Positions 31,118 to 42,158 of a DNA stretch of 64,000 bases are shown here, in pieces. The translations under genes were made by a program, and so were the position numbers. The notes beneath the pieces were generated by a model that saw only the letters and a list, made by a program, of their open reading frames with translations, had not been told where the DNA came from and did not search any database. This DNA comes from Flavimobilis soli (GTDB lineage Bacteria; Actinomycetota; Actinomycetes; Actinomycetales; Cellulomonadaceae), in assembly GCF_002564025.1 (NCBI RefSeq), contig NZ_PDJH01000001.1:434001-498000 (forward strand), read 5' to 3'. Each line of letters opens with the position of its first letter. Within the stretch, counting starts at the first letter, position 1.

Positions 31118-34100
31118 GGGCCACCTCCAGGATGTGGTCCCAGACGCCCGGGGCGCCCGGGTCGAGCCCGACGGACTCGGCCTGTGCCAGGGCGCTGCGC
31201 ACCCGGGCGAACTCGGTCGGAAGGATGCGCGTGAAGCGCGTGCGTGCGGCCGGGAAGTCCGCGAGGAGCTCGGCGGCGACCGGCGAGCCGGTCTCGTCGA
31301 GGTGCTTGCGCAGGAGCTTCTCCACGAGTGCGGCGTCCTCGTCGTCGAGCGACGAGAGCTGCAGCTCGTCAGAGGCGAGCGCGGCCCGGTTGACAGCGCC
31401 GCGGCGCAGGTCCAGCACGTACGCCGTCCCACCGGACATACCGGCACCGACGTTGCGTCCCGTGGGTCCGAGCACCAGCACCGTACCGCCGGTCATGTAC
31501 TCGCACGCGTGGTCTCCCACGCCCTCGGCCACGAGCGTCGCTCCCGAGTTGCGGACGCCGAAGCGCTCGCCCACGAGCCCGCGCAGGAAGATCTCGCCCG
31601 ATGTCGCGCCGTACCCGATCACGTTGCCCGCGATCACGTTCGCGCTGCCGCCGAGCACCGCGGTGCGGTCCGGGCGCACGACGATGCGCCCGCCCGAAAG
31701 TCCCTTGCCGACGTAGTCGTTCGCGTCGCCGAAGAGACGCAGCGTCACGCCGCGCGGGACGAACGCGCCGAGCGACTGCCCGGCCGAGCCCGTGAGAGTG
31801 ACGTCGATCGTGTCGTCGGGCAGGCCAGCGCCCTTGTAGCGCTTCGTCACCTCGTGCCCGAGCATCGTGCCGATCGTGCGGTTGACGTTGCGCACCGACA
31901 CCTCGATCTTGACCGGGATCGCGTCCTCGAGGGCGCCGCGCGCCTTCTCGATGAGGACGTTGTCGAGCGCACGGTCGAGAGCGTGGTCCTGCGTCGTCGT
32001 GCAGCGCAGCGACGAGCCCTCGACAGGCTTCGGCACCTCGAGCACGGGGCCGAGGTCGAGACCCGCGGCCTTCCAGTGCTTGACGGCCCTGCGCGCGTCG
32101 AGCGCCTGGACCTGGCCCACGGCCTCGTCGATCGACCGGAAGCCGAGCGCAGCGAGGTGCTCGCGCACCTCCTGCGCGATGAACTCGAAGAAGTTGATGA
32201 CGAACTCAGGCTTGCCGGTGAACCGTGCGCGGAGCTCCGGGTTCTGCGTCGCGACGCCCACCGGGCAGGTGTCGAGGTGGCAGACGCGCATCATGACGCA
32301 GCCCGACACGACCATCGGCGCGGTCGCGAAGCCGAACTCCTCGGCTCCCAGGAGCGCCGCCACGACGACGTCGCGCCCGGTCTTGAGCTGTCCGTCGACC
32401 TGGACGACGATCCGGTCGCGCAGGTTGTTCAGGACGAGCGTCTGCTGCGTCTCCGCGAGACCGATCTCCCACGGCGTCCCCGCGTGCTTGAGCGACGTCA
32501 GCGGGCTCGCGCCCGTGCCGCCGTCGTGACCCGAGATGAGGACGACGTCGGCGTGCGCCTTCGAGACGCCCGTCGCGACCGTGCCGACGCCGAACTCCGA
32601 CACGAGCTTGACGTGGATGCGAGCCTGCGGGTTCGCGTTCTTCGCGTCGTGGATCAGCTGCGCGAGGTCCTCGATCGAGTAGATGTCGTGGTGCGGCGGC
32701 GGCGAGATGAGGCCGACGCCGGGCGTCGAGTGACGCGTCTTGGCGACCCACGGGTACACCTTGTGCCCGGGCAGCTGACCGCCCTCGCCGGGCTTGGCGC
32801 CCTGGGCGAGCTTGATCTGGATGTCGTCGGCGAACGTCAGGTACTCCGACGTGACGCCGAAGCGGCCCGACGCGATCTGCTTGACCTTGCTGCGACGCTT
32901 CGGGTCGTGCAGGCGCTCCGGGTCCTCGCCGCCCTCGCCCGTGTTGGAGCGACCGCCGAGCGCGTTCATCGCGATCGCGAGCGTCTCGTGCGTCTCCTGC
33001 GAGATCGAGCCGTAGGACATGGCGCCCGTGTTGAACCGCTTGACGATCTCGCTGACCGGCTCGACCTCCTCGAGCGGGACGGGCTCGCGGTCTGGCGAGA
33101 ACGTCAGCAGGCCGCGCAGCGTCATGAGGCGCTCCGCCTGGTCGTCGACGCGGCGCGTGTACTCGCGGAAGACGTCGAACTGGCGGGTGCGCGTCGAGTG
33201 CTGCAGGCGGAAGACGGTCTCCGGGTCGAAGAGGTGCTCCTCGCCGTCGCGGCGCCACTGGTACTCGCCACCGGTCGCGAGGTTCTCGTGCGGGAGCGGG
33301 TTGCCCGACGCCGGGTAGGCGTCCTGGTGCCGCTGCGCGACCTCGGCCGCGATCGTGTCGATGCCGATCCCGCCGAGGCGCGTCGTGGTCCCGGTGAAGT
33401 ACCTGTCGACGAGCTCGTGCGCGAGGCCGACCGCCTCGAACGTCTGCGCGCCGCGGTACGACGAGATGGTCGAGATGCCCATCTTGCTCATGACCTTGAG
33501 CACGCCCTTGCCGAGCGCCTTGATGACGTTCGCGACGGCCTCCTGCGGAGTGACGTTGATGAAGCCGTCCTCCGCGAGCCGCTCGACGGTCTCCATCGCG
33601 AGGTACGGGTTGACCGCTGCCGCGCCGAAGCCGATCAGCAGCGCGACGTGGTGCACCTCGCGCACGTCGCCAGCCTCGACGACGAGCGACACCTGGGTAC
33701 GCGTACGACGGCGCAGCAGGTGGTGGTGGACGGCGGACGTCAGCAGGAGCGACGGGATCGCCGCCATGTGCGCGTTGCCGTCGCGATCCGACAGCACGAT
33801 GAAGTTGGCGCCCTCGCTGATCGCGTCGTCGATCTGGTCGAAGATCTCCTCGAGGCGCTCCTCGAGCGCGGGACCGCCGCCGTCGACGCGGTAGAGGCCG
33901 CGCACGCGCTCCGCCTTGAAGACGCCGGCGAGCTTCGGGTCGCGGTCGATGCGGACGATCTTGGCGAGCTGGTCGTTGTCGATCACGGGGAACGGCAGGA
34001 TCAGCTTGCGCGCGTGCTCCGGGATCTCCGCGAGCAGGTTCGGCTCGGGGCCGATCGCACCGGCGATCGACGTGACGAGCTCCTCGCGGATGGCGTCGAG

Positions 34101-35684
34101 CGGCGGGTTCGTCACCTGCGCGAACATCTGCGTGAAGTAGTCGAACAGCAGGCGCGGCCGCTTCGACAGCACAGCCACCGGGGTGTCCGAGCCCATCGCG
34201 CCGAGAGGCTCGGCACCGCTCTCGCCCATGGGGGCGAGGATGACCTTGACCTCCTCCTGCGTGAAGCCGAACGCCCGCTGGCGCCGCAGCACGGAGGCAG
34301 GGCTGTGGGCGACGTGCTCGCGGTCGGGGAGCTGGTCGAGGTAGACCTCGTTGTCCTTGACCCACTCGGCGTACGGACGGGCCGCAGCGAGCTGCGCCTT
34401 GATCTCCTCGTCCTCGATGATCCGGCCCGCGCCGGTGTCGACGAGGAACATCTTGCCCGGCTCGAGACGGCCCTTGCGGACGATCGTCGACGGGTCGATG
34501 TCGAGAACACCTGCCTCGGAGGCGAGCACGACGAGACCGTCCTCCGTGACCCAGAAACGACCCGGGCGCAGCCCGTTGCGGTCGAGGACCGCACCGATGA
34601 GCGTGCCGTCGGTGAAGTTCAGGTTCGCGGGGCCGTCCCACGCCTCGATGAGGTTCGCGTGGTAGTCGTAGAAGGCCCGGCGGTCCGGGTCCATCTCGTC
34701 GTTGTTCTCCCACGCCTCGGGGATCATCATCATGACGGCGTGCGGTAGCGAGCGACCGCCGAGGTGCAGCAGCTCGAGCACCTCGTCGAAGCTGGCCGAG
34801 TCGCTCGACCCGGGCGAGCACACCGGCATGAGCGGCCCGAGGTCGCCGAGCAGGTCACTCTCGAGCGTGCCCTGTCGCGCCGCCATCCAGTTCCGGTTGC
34901 CGCGGACGGTGTTGATCTCACCGTTGTGGGCGACGAGACGGAACGGCTGGGCGAGCGGCCACGACGGGAACGTGTTCGTCGAGAAGCGCGAGTGGACGAG
35001 CGCGAGCTCGCTCGCGTAGCGAGGGTCGGACAGGTCCGGGAAGAAAGGCTCGAGCTGGGCCGTCGTGAGCATGCCCTTGTACGTGAGCGTGCGCGCTGAC
35101 AGCGACGCGAAGAAGACGCCGAGCTCGTTCTCTGCGCGCTTGCGCAGGCGGTAGGTGAGGCGGTCGAGGTCGATGCCCGCGACGTCGCGGCCGGGCGCTG
35201 CGACGACGATCTGGCGGAACGTCGGCATCGAGGCGCGCGCCGTCGGGCCGACGAGGTCCGCGGTGACCGGCACGTCGCGCCACGCGAGGACGTCGAGACG
35301 CTCCTCGGCGGCGATCTTCTCGATCGCCGCAGCCGCGGCGTCGGCCTCGGCAGCGTCCTGCGGGAGGAATGCGATGCCGACGGCGTAGCGACCCGCAGCG
35401 GGCAGCTCGACGTGGATGACGTCACGCAGGAAGGCGTCGGGGATCTGCGTGAGGATCCCAGCACCGTCACCGCTGTTCTCCTCGGCACCGACCGCACCGC
35501 GGTGGTCGAGGTTGAGCAGCGCCGTCAGGCCCGCGTCGACGATGTCGCGTCCGGGCGTGCCGCGCAGGGTCGCCACGAAGGCGACACCGCACGCGTCGTG
35601 CTCCGCCCCTGGGTCGTAGAGCCCCTGGGCGGCGGGAGGTACGCCCCAGATGCCCTGCGGGCCTCGGGTAAGCGACCTGTTCAT
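31110..35684 (-). CDS. gltB: glutamate synthase large subunit
   Basis: Large subunit of 1524 residues. The N-terminal type II glutamine amidotransferase domain should begin at Cys32 (EHDACGVAF) after removal of a 31-residue propeptide. The central domain is followed by the FMN-binding synthase domain with GEGGEDP and a 3Fe-4S cluster ([15 protein letters not shown]), and by the C-terminal beta-helix ([20 protein letters not shown]). Ammonia passes internally from the amidotransferase to the synthase site. ATG 35684 has GAGGA 8 nt upstream. A perfect inverted repeat sits just above. It follows lgt and precedes gltD. Confidence 0.98.
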   Translation of the reverse strand: MNRSLTRGPQGIWGVPPAAQGLYDPGAEHDACGVAFVATLRGTPGRDIVDAGLTALLNLDHRGAVGAEENSGDGAGILTQIPDAFLRDVIHVELPAAGRYAVGIAFLPQDAAEADAAAAAIEKIAAEERLDVLAWRDVPVTADLVGPTARASMPTFRQIVVAAPGRDVAGIDLDRLTYRLRKRAENELGVFFASLSARTLTYKGMLTTAQLEPFFPDLSDPRYASELALVHSRFSTNTFPSWPLAQPFRLVAHNGEINTVRGNRNWMAARQGTLESDLLGDLGPLMPVCSPGSSDSASFDEVLELLHLGGRSLPHAVMMMIPEAWENNDEMDPDRRAFYDYHANLIEAWDGPANLNFTDGTLIGAVLDRNGLRPGRFWVTEDGLVVLASEAGVLDIDPSTIVRKGRLEPGKMFLVDTGAGRIIEDEEIKAQLAAARPYAEWVKDNEVYLDQLPDREHVAHSPASVLRRQRAFGFTQEEVKVILAPMGESGAEPLGAMGSDTPVAVLSKRPRLLFDYFTQMFAQVTNPPLDAIREELVTSIAGAIGPEPNLLAEIPEHARKLILPFPVIDNDQLAKIVRIDRDPKLAGVFKAERVRGLYRVDGGGPALEERLEEIFDQIDDAISEGANFIVLSDRDGNAHMAAIPSLLLTSAVHHHLLRRRTRTQVSLVVEAGDVREVHHVALLIGFGAAAVNPYLAMETVERLAEDGFINVTPQEAVANVIKALGKGVLKVMSKMGISTISSYRGAQTFEAVGLAHELVDRYFTGTTTRLGGIGIDTIAAEVAQRHQDAYPASGNPLPHENLATGGEYQWRRDGEEHLFDPETVFRLQHSTRTRQFDVFREYTRRVDDQAERLMTLRGLLTFSPDREPVPLEEVEPVSEIVKRFNTGAMSYGSISQETHETLAIAMNALGGRSNTGEGGEDPERLHDPKRRSKVKQIASGRFGVTSEYLTFADDIQIKLAQGAKPGEGGQLPGHKVYPWVAKTRHSTPGVGLISPPPHHDIYSIEDLAQLIHDAKNANPQARIHVKLVSEFGVGTVATGVSKAHADVVLISGHDGGTGASPLTSLKHAGTPWEIGLAETQQTLVLNNLRDRIVVQVDGQLKTGRDVVVAALLGAEEFGFATAPMVVSGCVMMRVCHLDTCPVGVATQNPELRARFTGKPEFVINFFEFIAQEVREHLAALGFRSIDEAVGQVQALDARRAVKHWKAAGLDLGPVLEVPKPVEGSSLRCTTTQDHALDRALDNVLIEKARGALEDAIPVKIEVSVRNVNRTIGTMLGHEVTKRYKGAGLPDDTIDVTLTGSAGQSLGAFVPRGVTLRLFGDANDYVGKGLSGGRIVVRPDRTAVLGGSANVIAGNVIGYGATSGEIFLRGLVGERFGVRNSGATLVAEGVGDHACEYMTGGTVLVLGPTGRNVGAGMSGGTAYVLDLRRGAVNRAALASDELQLSSLDDEDAALVEKLLRKHLDETGSPVAAELLADFPAARTRFTRILPTEFARVRSALAQAESVGLDPGAPGVWDHILEVARG

Positions 35685-35703
35685 GTACACCGTCCTCACT
35701 GTT

Positions 35704-35734
35704 GACCAGGTCAGGAGGTGGGGGCGACCTGGTC
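35704..35734 (-). promoter_or_regulatory. inverted repeat upstream of gltB
   Basis: Perfect 9-bp inverted repeat GACCAGGTC...GACCTGGTC (35704-35712 and 35726-35734, 13-base spacer), 20 bases above the gltB start. It may be a DNA operator or a leader hairpin. A TAATAT on the minus strand near 35791-35786 is a possible -10 box. Confidence 0.5.
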
Positions 35735-35868
35735 GTGTCTCATTCGGGGGGGAAGAGTGGGACGCCCTCGGCCCTGAGCGGACCAATATTACTCGCCCTT
35801 GACGGTACGAGAGCACCGGCTCCACGCCTTGGCGCGGGTCGGTCGGGGGGCGTCGCTGACGAGACAGG

Positions 35869-37008
35869 TCACGGAAGACCTGTGTCGGCCCCCGCGTTGT
35901 CCTCGCGCTGCGCGCGGCGCGCGCTCGTGTCGTGCGCCTCGGCGGCGTCACGGCGTCCGGTCAGGGCGGAGGTCGGGATGACGTCCTCCGCCTCACCGGG
36001 GACGACGCCTCGTGCGGCGTCGGTGTCGTCGTCGGCGTCCTCGACGCCGGGCACGGCCAGGTCGGCCGTGAGATCGGTGGGGGCCGCGGGGCCCGAAGGT
36101 GCGTCCGTGCCGTCGTCGACCGCCGACGCCCCTGCCGCACCGTTGCGACGAGAGTCCTGGGGGTCGAGGTAGACGGTCTCCGGACGGCCCGGACGGGCTC
36201 GCCCGAGCAGGATGAACGCGGCGACAGCCACGACGAGGAGAAGGATCGACGTCCACACGTTGAGGCGCAGGCCCAGGACGAGCTGCGCGTCGTCGATGCG
36301 CAGAGACTCGATCCACACGCGTCCGAGCGTGTAGAGCGCGACGTAGCCCCAGAAGGCACGCCCGTGACCGAGCTTCCTGCGGCGGTCCACGACGACCAGC
36401 AGCGCTGCCGCGGCGAGGTTCCACAAGAACTCGTAGAGGAAGGTCGGGTGGAAGAGCGTGCCGACCGGGAAGTCACCGACGCGCGCGGCGACGGCCGGGT
36501 TGATCTCGAGCCCCCACGGGAGCGTCGTCGGCGAGCCGAAGAGCTCCTGGTTGAACCAGTTGCCCAGACGACCGATCGCCTGCGCGACCAGGAGCCCGGG
36601 GGCGACGGCGTCCGCGAAGGCGGAGAAGCTGACGCGCTCACGGCGTGCGCCGATCCACGCGCCGACCGCGCCGAGGGCGATGGCCCCCCAGATGCCGAGC
36701 CCGCCCTGCCAGATGTACAGGGCCGACACCGGGTCCCCCCCGGCGCCGAAGTACGCGTCCGGGGACGAGACCACGTGGTAGAGCCGACCGCCGACGATCC
36801 CGAAGGGGACGGCCCAGTACACGATCGTGAAGACCTCGTCGGGGTGGCCCCCGCGCTCTGCCCAACGGCGGTTGGTGATCGCCACCGCGACGAAGATGCC
36901 GATGATGATCGCCAGTGCGTACGCGCGCAGCGGGAACGGCCCGAGGTGCCACACCGACTGTGACGGGCTCGGGATCGATGCGACGACGGACGCCAGGGCG
37001 ATGCTCAC
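35869..37008 (-). CDS. lgt: prolipoprotein diacylglyceryl transferase
   Basis: Integral membrane enzyme that attaches diacylglycerol to the lipobox cysteine of lipoprotein precursors. About seven membrane segments span residues 1-270. The Lgt signature [13 protein letters not shown], the HHxx-like substrate loop (FHPTFLYE) and the conserved Arg in GGRLYHVV are visible. The last 100 residues are hydrophilic, rich in Asp, Ala and Thr, and typical only of some actinobacterial Lgt proteins. GTG 37008 overlaps the trpA stop by 4 bases. The FKBP lipoprotein encoded elsewhere in this window would be a substrate. Confidence 0.96.
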   Translation of the reverse strand: MSIALASVVASIPSPSQSVWHLGPFPLRAYALAIIIGIFVAVAITNRRWAERGGHPDEVFTIVYWAVPFGIVGGRLYHVVSSPDAYFGAGGDPVSALYIWQGGLGIWGAIALGAVGAWIGARRERVSFSAFADAVAPGLLVAQAIGRLGNWFNQELFGSPTTLPWGLEINPAVAARVGDFPVGTLFHPTFLYEFLWNLAAAALLVVVDRRRKLGHGRAFWGYVALYTLGRVWIESLRIDDAQLVLGLRLNVWTSILLLVVAVAAFILLGRARPGRPETVYLDPQDSRRNGAAGASAVDDGTDAPSGPAAPTDLTADLAVPGVEDADDDTDAARGVVPGEAEDVIPTSALTGRRDAAEAHDTSARRAQREDNAGADTGLP

Positions 37009-37847
37009 ACGCGGCTCCCGGGCGGCGCGTCGACGCCTGCTCCTGCGGTCCGGGCGGTGCGGACGCCCTCGGCGAGGCCGCGCGCGACAGCACCCATCGC
37101 CTCGAGACGCTCGTCGAACGAGCCGTCACCGAGGAGCGGGCGCACGAATGCCGAGCCGACGATCACCCCGTCAGCGTACCGGGCGACCTGGGCCGCCTGG
37201 TCGGGGCGCGACACGCCGAGACCGACGCAGACACGTTCCGCGCCGGCGGCGCGGGTCCGGGCGACGAGCTCTTCCGCGTGCGCGCCGAGGGACGCGCGCT
37301 CGCCCGTGACCCCCATGGTCGACGCCGCGTACACGAAGCCGCGCGACGCAGCCGCCGTGAGGGCGAGACGCTCGTCGGTCGAGCTGGGAGCGACGAGGAA
37401 GACCTTGTCGAGGTCGTGGGCGTCGGCTGCAGCGATCCACTCCTCGGCCTCGTCGGGGATGAGGTCGGGCGTGATGAGCCCGGCGCCGCCCGCGCCGGCG
37501 AGGTCGCGCGCGAACGCCTCGACGCCGTAGCGCATCACCGGGTTGAAGTACGTCATCGACAGCACCGGGACGCCCCGCGACGCGGCAGCCTCGACGACCG
37601 GGAACAGGTCGCGCACACGGGCCCCCGCGAGCAGGGCCTTCGTGACGGCGTGCTGGATGGTCTCCCCGTCCATGACCGGGTCCGAGTACGGCAGCCCGAG
37701 CTCGATGATGTCGACGCCGTTGTCCACGAGCGTGAGGACGGCGCGGACGGACTCGTCGACGGTCGGGAAGCCGACGGGCAGGTACCCGACGAGAGCGGCT
37801 CGGCCCTCGGCGCGGAGCTGGTCGATGCGGTCAGCGGTGGCGCTCAC
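37005..37847 (-). CDS. trpA: tryptophan synthase alpha chain
   Basis: Cleaves indole-3-glycerol phosphate to indole and glyceraldehyde 3-phosphate, and channels indole to TrpB. The TIM-barrel protein of 280 residues has catalytic Glu49 ([11 protein letters not shown]) and Asp60 (VMDG) at exactly the Salmonella positions, and the phosphate-binding [13 protein letters not shown] 37847 overlaps the trpB stop by 4 bases, and its own stop overlaps lgt by 4, so trpB-trpA-lgt are coupled. The open frame upstream to 38390 lies within trpB and is not used. Confidence 0.97.
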   Translation of the reverse strand: MSATADRIDQLRAEGRAALVGYLPVGFPTVDESVRAVLTLVDNGVDIIELGLPYSDPVMDGETIQHAVTKALLAGARVRDLFPVVEAAASRGVPVLSMTYFNPVMRYGVEAFARDLAGAGGAGLITPDLIPDEAEEWIAAADAHDLDKVFLVAPSSTDERLALTAAASRGFVYAASTMGVTGERASLGAHAEELVARTRAAGAERVCVGLGVSRPDQAAQVARYADGVIVGSAFVRPLLGDGSFDERLEAMGAVARGLAEGVRTARTAGAGVDAPPGSRV

Positions 37848-39091
37848 GCGTCCCCTCCTTCGGCAGACAGGTCGGCGCCCTCGTCGAGCAGGTCGAACCA
37901 GCGCGCGGCGGTGCCGACGTCCTTGTCGCCGCGGCCCGAGAGGCTCACGAGGAGGGTCGCGTCGGTCTTGCCCGCGGCCGCGAGCTCGCGGCCGATGCGC
38001 ATCGTCCCGGCGAGGGCGTGCGCGGACTCGATCGCGGGGATGATCCCCTCGGTGCGCGACAGCAGGCGCAGCGCCTCCATCGCCTCGGCGTCGGTGACGG
38101 GCTGGTACTCGGCGCGACCGATCGACGCGAGGTAGGAGTGCTCCGGGCCGACGCCCGGGTAGTCGAGGCCCGCCGAGATCGAGTGGCTCTCGCGCGTCTG
38201 ACCGTCCTCGTCCTGGAGCAGGAAGGACCGGGCGCCGTGCAGCACGCCGGGCGCGCCGCCGGTGATCGAGGACGCGTGCCGGCCCGTCTCGACCCCGTCT
38301 CCCCCGGCCTCGAAGCCGACCAGCCGCACGGACTCGTCGTCGAGGAACGCGTCGAACATGCCGATCGCGTTCGACCCACCGCCGACGCACGCCGTGACGA
38401 CGTCGGGGAGGCTGCCGGTGAGGTCGAGCACCTGCTGGCGTGCCTCGACCGAGATGATCCGCTGGAAGTCCCGGACCATCGCGGGGAACGGGTGAGGGCC
38501 TGCGGCGGTGCCGAAGATGTAGTTGGTCGAGTCGACGTTCGTCACCCAGTCGCGCAGCGCCTCGTTGATCGCGTCCTTGAGCGTCGCCGAGCCTGTCGAG
38601 ACGGGGATGACCTCGGCGCCGAGGAGCCGCATGCGCGCGACGTTGAGCGCCTGCCGTCGCGTGTCCTCCTCGCCCATGTAGACGACGCAGTCGAGGTCGA
38701 AGAGCGCGGCCGCGGTCGCCGTGGCGACGCCGTGCTGGCCCGCGCCCGTCTCGGCGATGACGCGCTTCTTGCCGATGCGCTTGGTCAGGAGCGCCTGACC
38801 GAGGACGTTGTTGATCTTGTGGGAGCCCGTGTGGTTGAGGTCCTCGCGCTTGAGGATCACGCGCTGGCCGCCCGCGTGCTCGGCGAAGCGCGGCACCTCG
38901 GTGATGATGCTCGGCCGCCCCGAGTAGGAGCGGTGCAGCTCAGCCAGCTCCGCAGCGAACGCGGGGTCGGCCTTCGCCTGCGTGTACGCGAGGTCGAGCT
39001 CGTCGAGGGCCGCGATCAACGCCTCGGGGACCCAGCGGCCGCCGAACTCCCCGAAATAGGGGCCAGGCAGGCTCTGCAGGGACTTCTCCAC
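37844..39091 (-). CDS. trpB: tryptophan synthase beta chain
   Basis: PLP enzyme joining indole with L-serine to make tryptophan. The 415-residue protein begins [23 protein letters not shown] in the usual way; the Schiff-base lysine is Lys92 in HTGSHKINN, and the phosphate loop is [10 protein letters not shown]. The COMM and PLP domains are complete. It is preceded by an 84-base gap after trpC holding two small hairpins, and is translationally coupled to trpA. No second trpB copy is present here. Confidence 0.98.
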   Translation of the reverse strand: MEKSLQSLPGPYFGEFGGRWVPEALIAALDELDLAYTQAKADPAFAAELAELHRSYSGRPSIITEVPRFAEHAGGQRVILKREDLNHTGSHKINNVLGQALLTKRIGKKRVIAETGAGQHGVATATAAALFDLDCVVYMGEEDTRRQALNVARMRLLGAEVIPVSTGSATLKDAINEALRDWVTNVDSTNYIFGTAAGPHPFPAMVRDFQRIISVEARQQVLDLTGSLPDVVTACVGGGSNAIGMFDAFLDDESVRLVGFEAGGDGVETGRHASSITGGAPGVLHGARSFLLQDEDGQTRESHSISAGLDYPGVGPEHSYLASIGRAEYQPVTDAEAMEALRLLSRTEGIIPAIESAHALAGTMRIGRELAAAGKTDATLLVSLSGRGDKDVGTAARWFDLLDEGADLSAEGGDA

Positions 39092-39134
39092 GGCGTTCTC
39101 CTCACGTGCATGGCGCGGCGGGCCGCGCTCTGGT

Positions 39135-39172
39135 CCCGCTCTCGCGGGTTGGTCTGGCGCTGTCAGCGCCAG
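39135..39172 (-). other. two tandem hairpins between trpC and trpB
   Basis: A 5-bp hairpin (39135-39139 with 39144-39148) and an 8-bp hairpin (39154-39161 with 39165-39172, loop 3) lie in the 84 bases between trpC and trpB. They could tune trpBA expression by attenuation or RNA processing. No leader peptide is visible. Confidence 0.5.
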
Positions 39173-39175
39173 GGA

Positions 39176-40003
39176 TCAGTGGCGTACCGCCCGCAGCGAC
39201 GGGTGCGCGCCCGCCGCGACGAGCGCCGCGACCGACGAGCGGGGCGACGAGTCCGTCACGAGCGCCTCGCCCACCAGGACGGCGTCCGCTCCGGACCTCG
39301 CGTAGTCCATCACGTCGTGCGGACCGCGGACGCCGGACTCCGCCACCCGGACGATCCCGTCGGGGACCGCCGGCGCGAGACGGGCGAAGGTCGTCCGGTC
39401 GACGTCGAGCGTCTTGAGGTTGCGGGCGTTGACGCCGATGACGCGGGCGCCCGCGTCGACGGCCCTCGCGACCTCGTCGACCGTGTGGACCTCGACGAGC
39501 GCGGTCATGCCGAGCGAGTGGACGCGCTCGACGAGCGACTCGAGGACCGTCTGCTCGAGCGCAGCGACGATCAGGAGCACCATGTCGGCGCCGTAGGCCC
39601 GGGCCTCCCAGACCTGGTACGGGGTGACGACGAAGTCCTTGCGCAGGACCGGGACGTCGACGCGGGCGCGCACGGCGGCGAGGTCCTCGAGGGTGCCCTT
39701 GAACCGGCGCTGCTCGGTGAGCACGGAGATCGCCGAGGCGCCGCCCGCCTCGTACTCCGCGGCGAGGGCCGCGGGGTCGGAGATCGACGCAAGCTCGCCC
39801 TTGGACGGGCTCGAGCGCTTGACCTCGCTGATGACAGAGACGGAGTCCTCGAGGCGCAGGCGCGGGACGCAGTCGATCGCGCCTGGCATGCGCGAGGCAC
39901 GCTCCTTGAGGTCGTCGAGGCTGGTCTGCGCCTGACGCACCGCCAGGTCCTCACAGACCCCAGCGACGATGTCCTCGAGCACGGTGCGCTCCTGTGCGGG
40001 CAT
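39176..40003 (-). CDS. trpC: indole-3-glycerol-phosphate synthase
   Basis: Decarboxylating ring closure that makes indole-3-glycerol phosphate. The 275-residue TIM barrel has Lys62 in [11 protein letters not shown], the KDF motif (VLRKDFVV) with the second catalytic Lys, and GVNARNL and VAESGVR near the end. ATG 40003 has GGAGGGG about 9 nt upstream; GTG 40012 is too close to it. It is not fused to trpF; actinobacteria generally use the bifunctional PriA isomerase instead, which is not in the window. The next gene on this strand is trpB. Confidence 0.97.
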   Translation of the reverse strand: MPAQERTVLEDIVAGVCEDLAVRQAQTSLDDLKERASRMPGAIDCVPRLRLEDSVSVISEVKRSSPSKGELASISDPAALAAEYEAGGASAISVLTEQRRFKGTLEDLAAVRARVDVPVLRKDFVVTPYQVWEARAYGADMVLLIVAALEQTVLESLVERVHSLGMTALVEVHTVDEVARAVDAGARVIGVNARNLKTLDVDRTTFARLAPAVPDGIVRVAESGVRGPHDVMDYARSGADAVLVGEALVTDSSPRSSVAALVAAGAHPSLRAVRH

Positions 40004-40134
40004 CTGGTCCACCCCTCCCCCGACGTCTGACCATCGTGTGATGACCGTCCCATCGTAGGCGGGTCCCGAAGGGCCCTTGACCACCGTCCGACTGGCGGGA
40101 AGCATCTGCGCCCCGGAGCGGGCGCAACGGCGCG

Positions 40135-40596
40135 TCAGGTGGCGGCGAGCCCCGGCACGACGTTGCGCAGGACGGAGTAGACGACGAGCACCGCGCCGGT
40201 CACGACCGGGAGGGCGGTCGAGCCGAGCAACCTCCCCGCGCGGTCCCCGCGCCACGCCCGACGGACCCAGCCGATCCAGAGCAGGACCAGGACAGGGGCG
40301 GCGGCGACCCACAGGGGGTTGAGAGACCAGGCGCCCGCGACATCGCCGTGGGCGAGGTCGTGCGTCGCGCGCAGCGCCCCGCACGCGGCGCACTGAAGGC
40401 CTGTCAGCGCGAGGAGCGGGCACATGCCGTAGGAGCCGGGCACGTGCGGCGACCGCGTCGCGAGGACCGTCGTCCCGACGATCGCGGCGGCACCGAGTCC
40501 GAGCGGTGTCGCGAGGCGCCTGCCGCGGCCTGCCCCCGGACGCACGGACGCGCCGGGAGCCTCTGCTCCCGGCGCGTCGGTGGTGTCAGACGGCAT
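40135..40596 (-). CDS. DUF2752 membrane protein
   Basis: Small membrane protein of 153 residues with about three hydrophobic segments and the DUF2752 core [20 protein letters not shown], which includes a Cys-x2-Cys pair at the membrane edge and a following His. No function is assigned to the family. ATG 40596 overlaps the upstream DUF4190 gene by 11 bases, so the two are probably made together. Its place just before trpC, within the trp run, is shared by several actinobacteria as far as I recall. Confidence 0.82.
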   Translation of the reverse strand: MPSDTTDAPGAEAPGASVRPGAGRGRRLATPLGLGAAAIVGTTVLATRSPHVPGSYGMCPLLALTGLQCAACGALRATHDLAHGDVAGAWSLNPLWVAAAPVLVLLWIGWVRRAWRGDRAGRLLGSTALPVVTGAVLVVYSVLRNVVPGLAAT

Positions 40597-41197
40597 TCGC
40601 GCCGAGCTCAGCCTCCCAGCCGGTCTCCCAGCCTTCCTGGAAGGCCTCCCAGCCGCCGAGAGCGGCCACGAGCACGAAGAAGGCGATGATGCCGAGGACG
40701 GTGAGGATCGTGAAGACGATGTTGAGGACCCAGCCGGTCGTCGCGAGACCGCGGTTGTCCGCGCGACCCTCGTCAGCCGCGCGACGCCCCTTGGCACCCA
40801 GGACGATGCCGACGATCGACGCCGGGAAGCACGCGGTGAAGAACGTGACGATCGCGAGCACGAGCGACCAGACACCGAGCTGGTTGCCCGAACGGTCGGG
40901 CACCTCGCCGTACGCCGGGTACGTCTGCCCGGGGTAGGGCTGGCCGTACGGCTGCTGGCCGTAGGGCTGCTGCTGAGGCTGCGCGCCGTAGGGCTGCTGC
41001 GGCGCCCCGTAGGGCGGCTGCTGCTGCGGCTGCTGCGGCGCGCCGTACGGCGACTGGCCCGCGGGCGGCTCGTAGCCACCGTAGGGCGAGACGTTCGCGC
41101 TGCTGGGAGCGGAACCGGGGGTCGGCGCGGGGCCGGAGGGCGAGCTGCCCGACGGGGTGGCGTACGGGTCGTCCGAGGGCGGTCGGTTGTCGGACAT
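40586..41197 (-). CDS. DUF4190 membrane protein with Pro/Gln/Tyr-rich N-terminus
   Basis: Protein of 203 residues. The first 105 residues are low-complexity, built from repeats of PYGAPQQP- and QPYGQ-like units. They are followed by two membrane helices with the DUF4190 pattern GVWSLVLAIVTFF and GLATTGWVLNIVFTIL around the conserved GIVLGAKGRR loop. The cytoplasmic tail is a scaffold-like region found on many actinobacterial membrane proteins. No catalytic feature is visible. It is tightly packed between the HGxxPAAW gene (one base away) and the DUF2752 gene. Confidence 0.82.
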   Translation of the reverse strand: MSDNRPPSDDPYATPSGSSPSGPAPTPGSAPSSANVSPYGGYEPPAGQSPYGAPQQPQQQPPYGAPQQPYGAQPQQQPYGQQPYGQPYPGQTYPAYGEVPDRSGNQLGVWSLVLAIVTFFTACFPASIVGIVLGAKGRRAADEGRADNRGLATTGWVLNIVFTILTVLGIIAFFVLVAALGGWEAFQEGWETGWEAELGANAV

Positions 41198-41198
41198 G

Positions 41199-41456
41199 TC
41201 AGCGCTCCGCGGGGTCGGGCTGGCCGTAGCCCAGCACGGCGAGCACCTTGCCGAGCACGACGCCGAGCGCAGCCACGCCGATGCCGACCCAGAACAGCCA
41301 CGGGAGCGCGGCGACGACCGCGCCGGCAGCCACGACGACCCCGAGCAGGACGACGATCGTCGTCGTCCACGCAGCGGTCGTGTGGCCGTGGTTGTGGTTG
41401 GGAGCGGCCGGCGGGAGGTACATCGTCTCCCGCGTCGGTTCGATCGGTTCAGCCAT
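41199..41456 (-). CDS. HGxxPAAW-type small membrane protein
   Basis: Hydrophobic protein of 85 residues with two membrane helices. The family signature is present as HGHTTAAWT, with Thr where Pro is usual. It is preceded by a short tail with MYLPPAAPNHN. The family is named only for this motif and has no known role; it is repeatedly found beside trp genes in actinobacteria. The ATG at 41456 was chosen because homology begins at MAEPIEPTRETMYLP; the upstream open frame to 41534 is not conserved. Confidence 0.8.
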   Translation of the reverse strand: MAEPIEPTRETMYLPPAAPNHNHGHTTAAWTTTIVVLLGVVVAAGAVVAALPWLFWVGIGVAALGVVLGKVLAVLGYGQPDPAER

Positions 41457-41579
41457 CGTGCATGCCCTTTCGCGAGACGCGGCCCTGCGGACCGCTCGTT
41501 GTGTCACGGCCGCCCCTCGCGGTGCGCCCAGCACATCAGAGCCTAGCCGACGGTCCTCGTCAGGGCGGCGGCGCGCCCA

Positions 41580-42158
41580 CTACCCGGCGTCGCGCTCGCG
41601 CGACTGCTCGTCCCAGAGCGCAGCGACGTCGTCCGCAGGCGCTGCGTCGCCCGTCCGGGGCGACGCGGGCCGCTCGTGACGGTCCGAGCGTCGCTGCCAG
41701 CCGGTTCCGCCGGGCAGCAGCGCGAGGGCGGCGACGAACGCCGCTGCCCCGAGCGCGGTCGCGAGCCAGGGCGCGGACGTCACCGTGGCCTCGGCCGACA
41801 GGACGGGGACGCCTGTCAGGCGCGCTGCCTCGGACGAGGCGACAGCCGCGGGGTCGCCGACGACGCCGAGCGAGGTCGCGACGACGACCACCGCGGCCGC
41901 ACCGAGGGCCGCCGCGACGACGAACCGGCCGCCCGTCCCCACGAGCAGCGCAGCGACGCCTGCCGCGAGCACCGCGAGGCCCGCAGCCGTGACCGCAGGA
42001 GCGGCGACGGACCCGACGACCTCGACCGGCACTCGGCCGCTGAGCGCGCTCGTGCCCTCGGCACGCACCCACCCCAGGAGCCCCGTGCCGAGCAGGGCAC
42101 CGCCGAGCAGCACGCACGTGAGCACGGCCGCCCGGCGTGATAGCCCGCGCACGGTCAT
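41580..42158 (-). CDS. Trp biosynthesis-associated membrane protein
   Basis: Protein of 192 residues with four hydrophobic segments, matching the actinobacterial Trp_oprn_chp family that sits directly after trpE. It begins [25 protein letters not shown] and keeps a conserved SGRVPVEVVGS loop. The C-terminal 45 residues are hydrophilic. A role in tryptophan synthesis or transport has been proposed only from gene position. ATG 42158 overlaps the trpE stop by 4 bases. The 123 bases after the HGxxPAAW start toward its stop show no clear promoter. Confidence 0.82.
   Translation of the reverse strand: MTVRGLSRRAAVLTCVLLGGALLGTGLLGWVRAEGTSALSGRVPVEVVGSVAAPAVTAAGLAVLAAGVAALLVGTGGRFVVAAALGAAAVVVVATSLGVVGDPAAVASSEAARLTGVPVLSAEATVTSAPWLATALGAAAFVAALALLPGGTGWQRRSDRHERPASPRTGDAAPADDVAALWDEQSRERDAG

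Noticed and set aside
30981..34748. Plus-strand open frame of 1255 codons
   Set aside because: It lies wholly antisense to gltB and gltD and is rich in Arg, Asp and Val in the way expected of a GC-rich shadow frame. No domain is recognisable.
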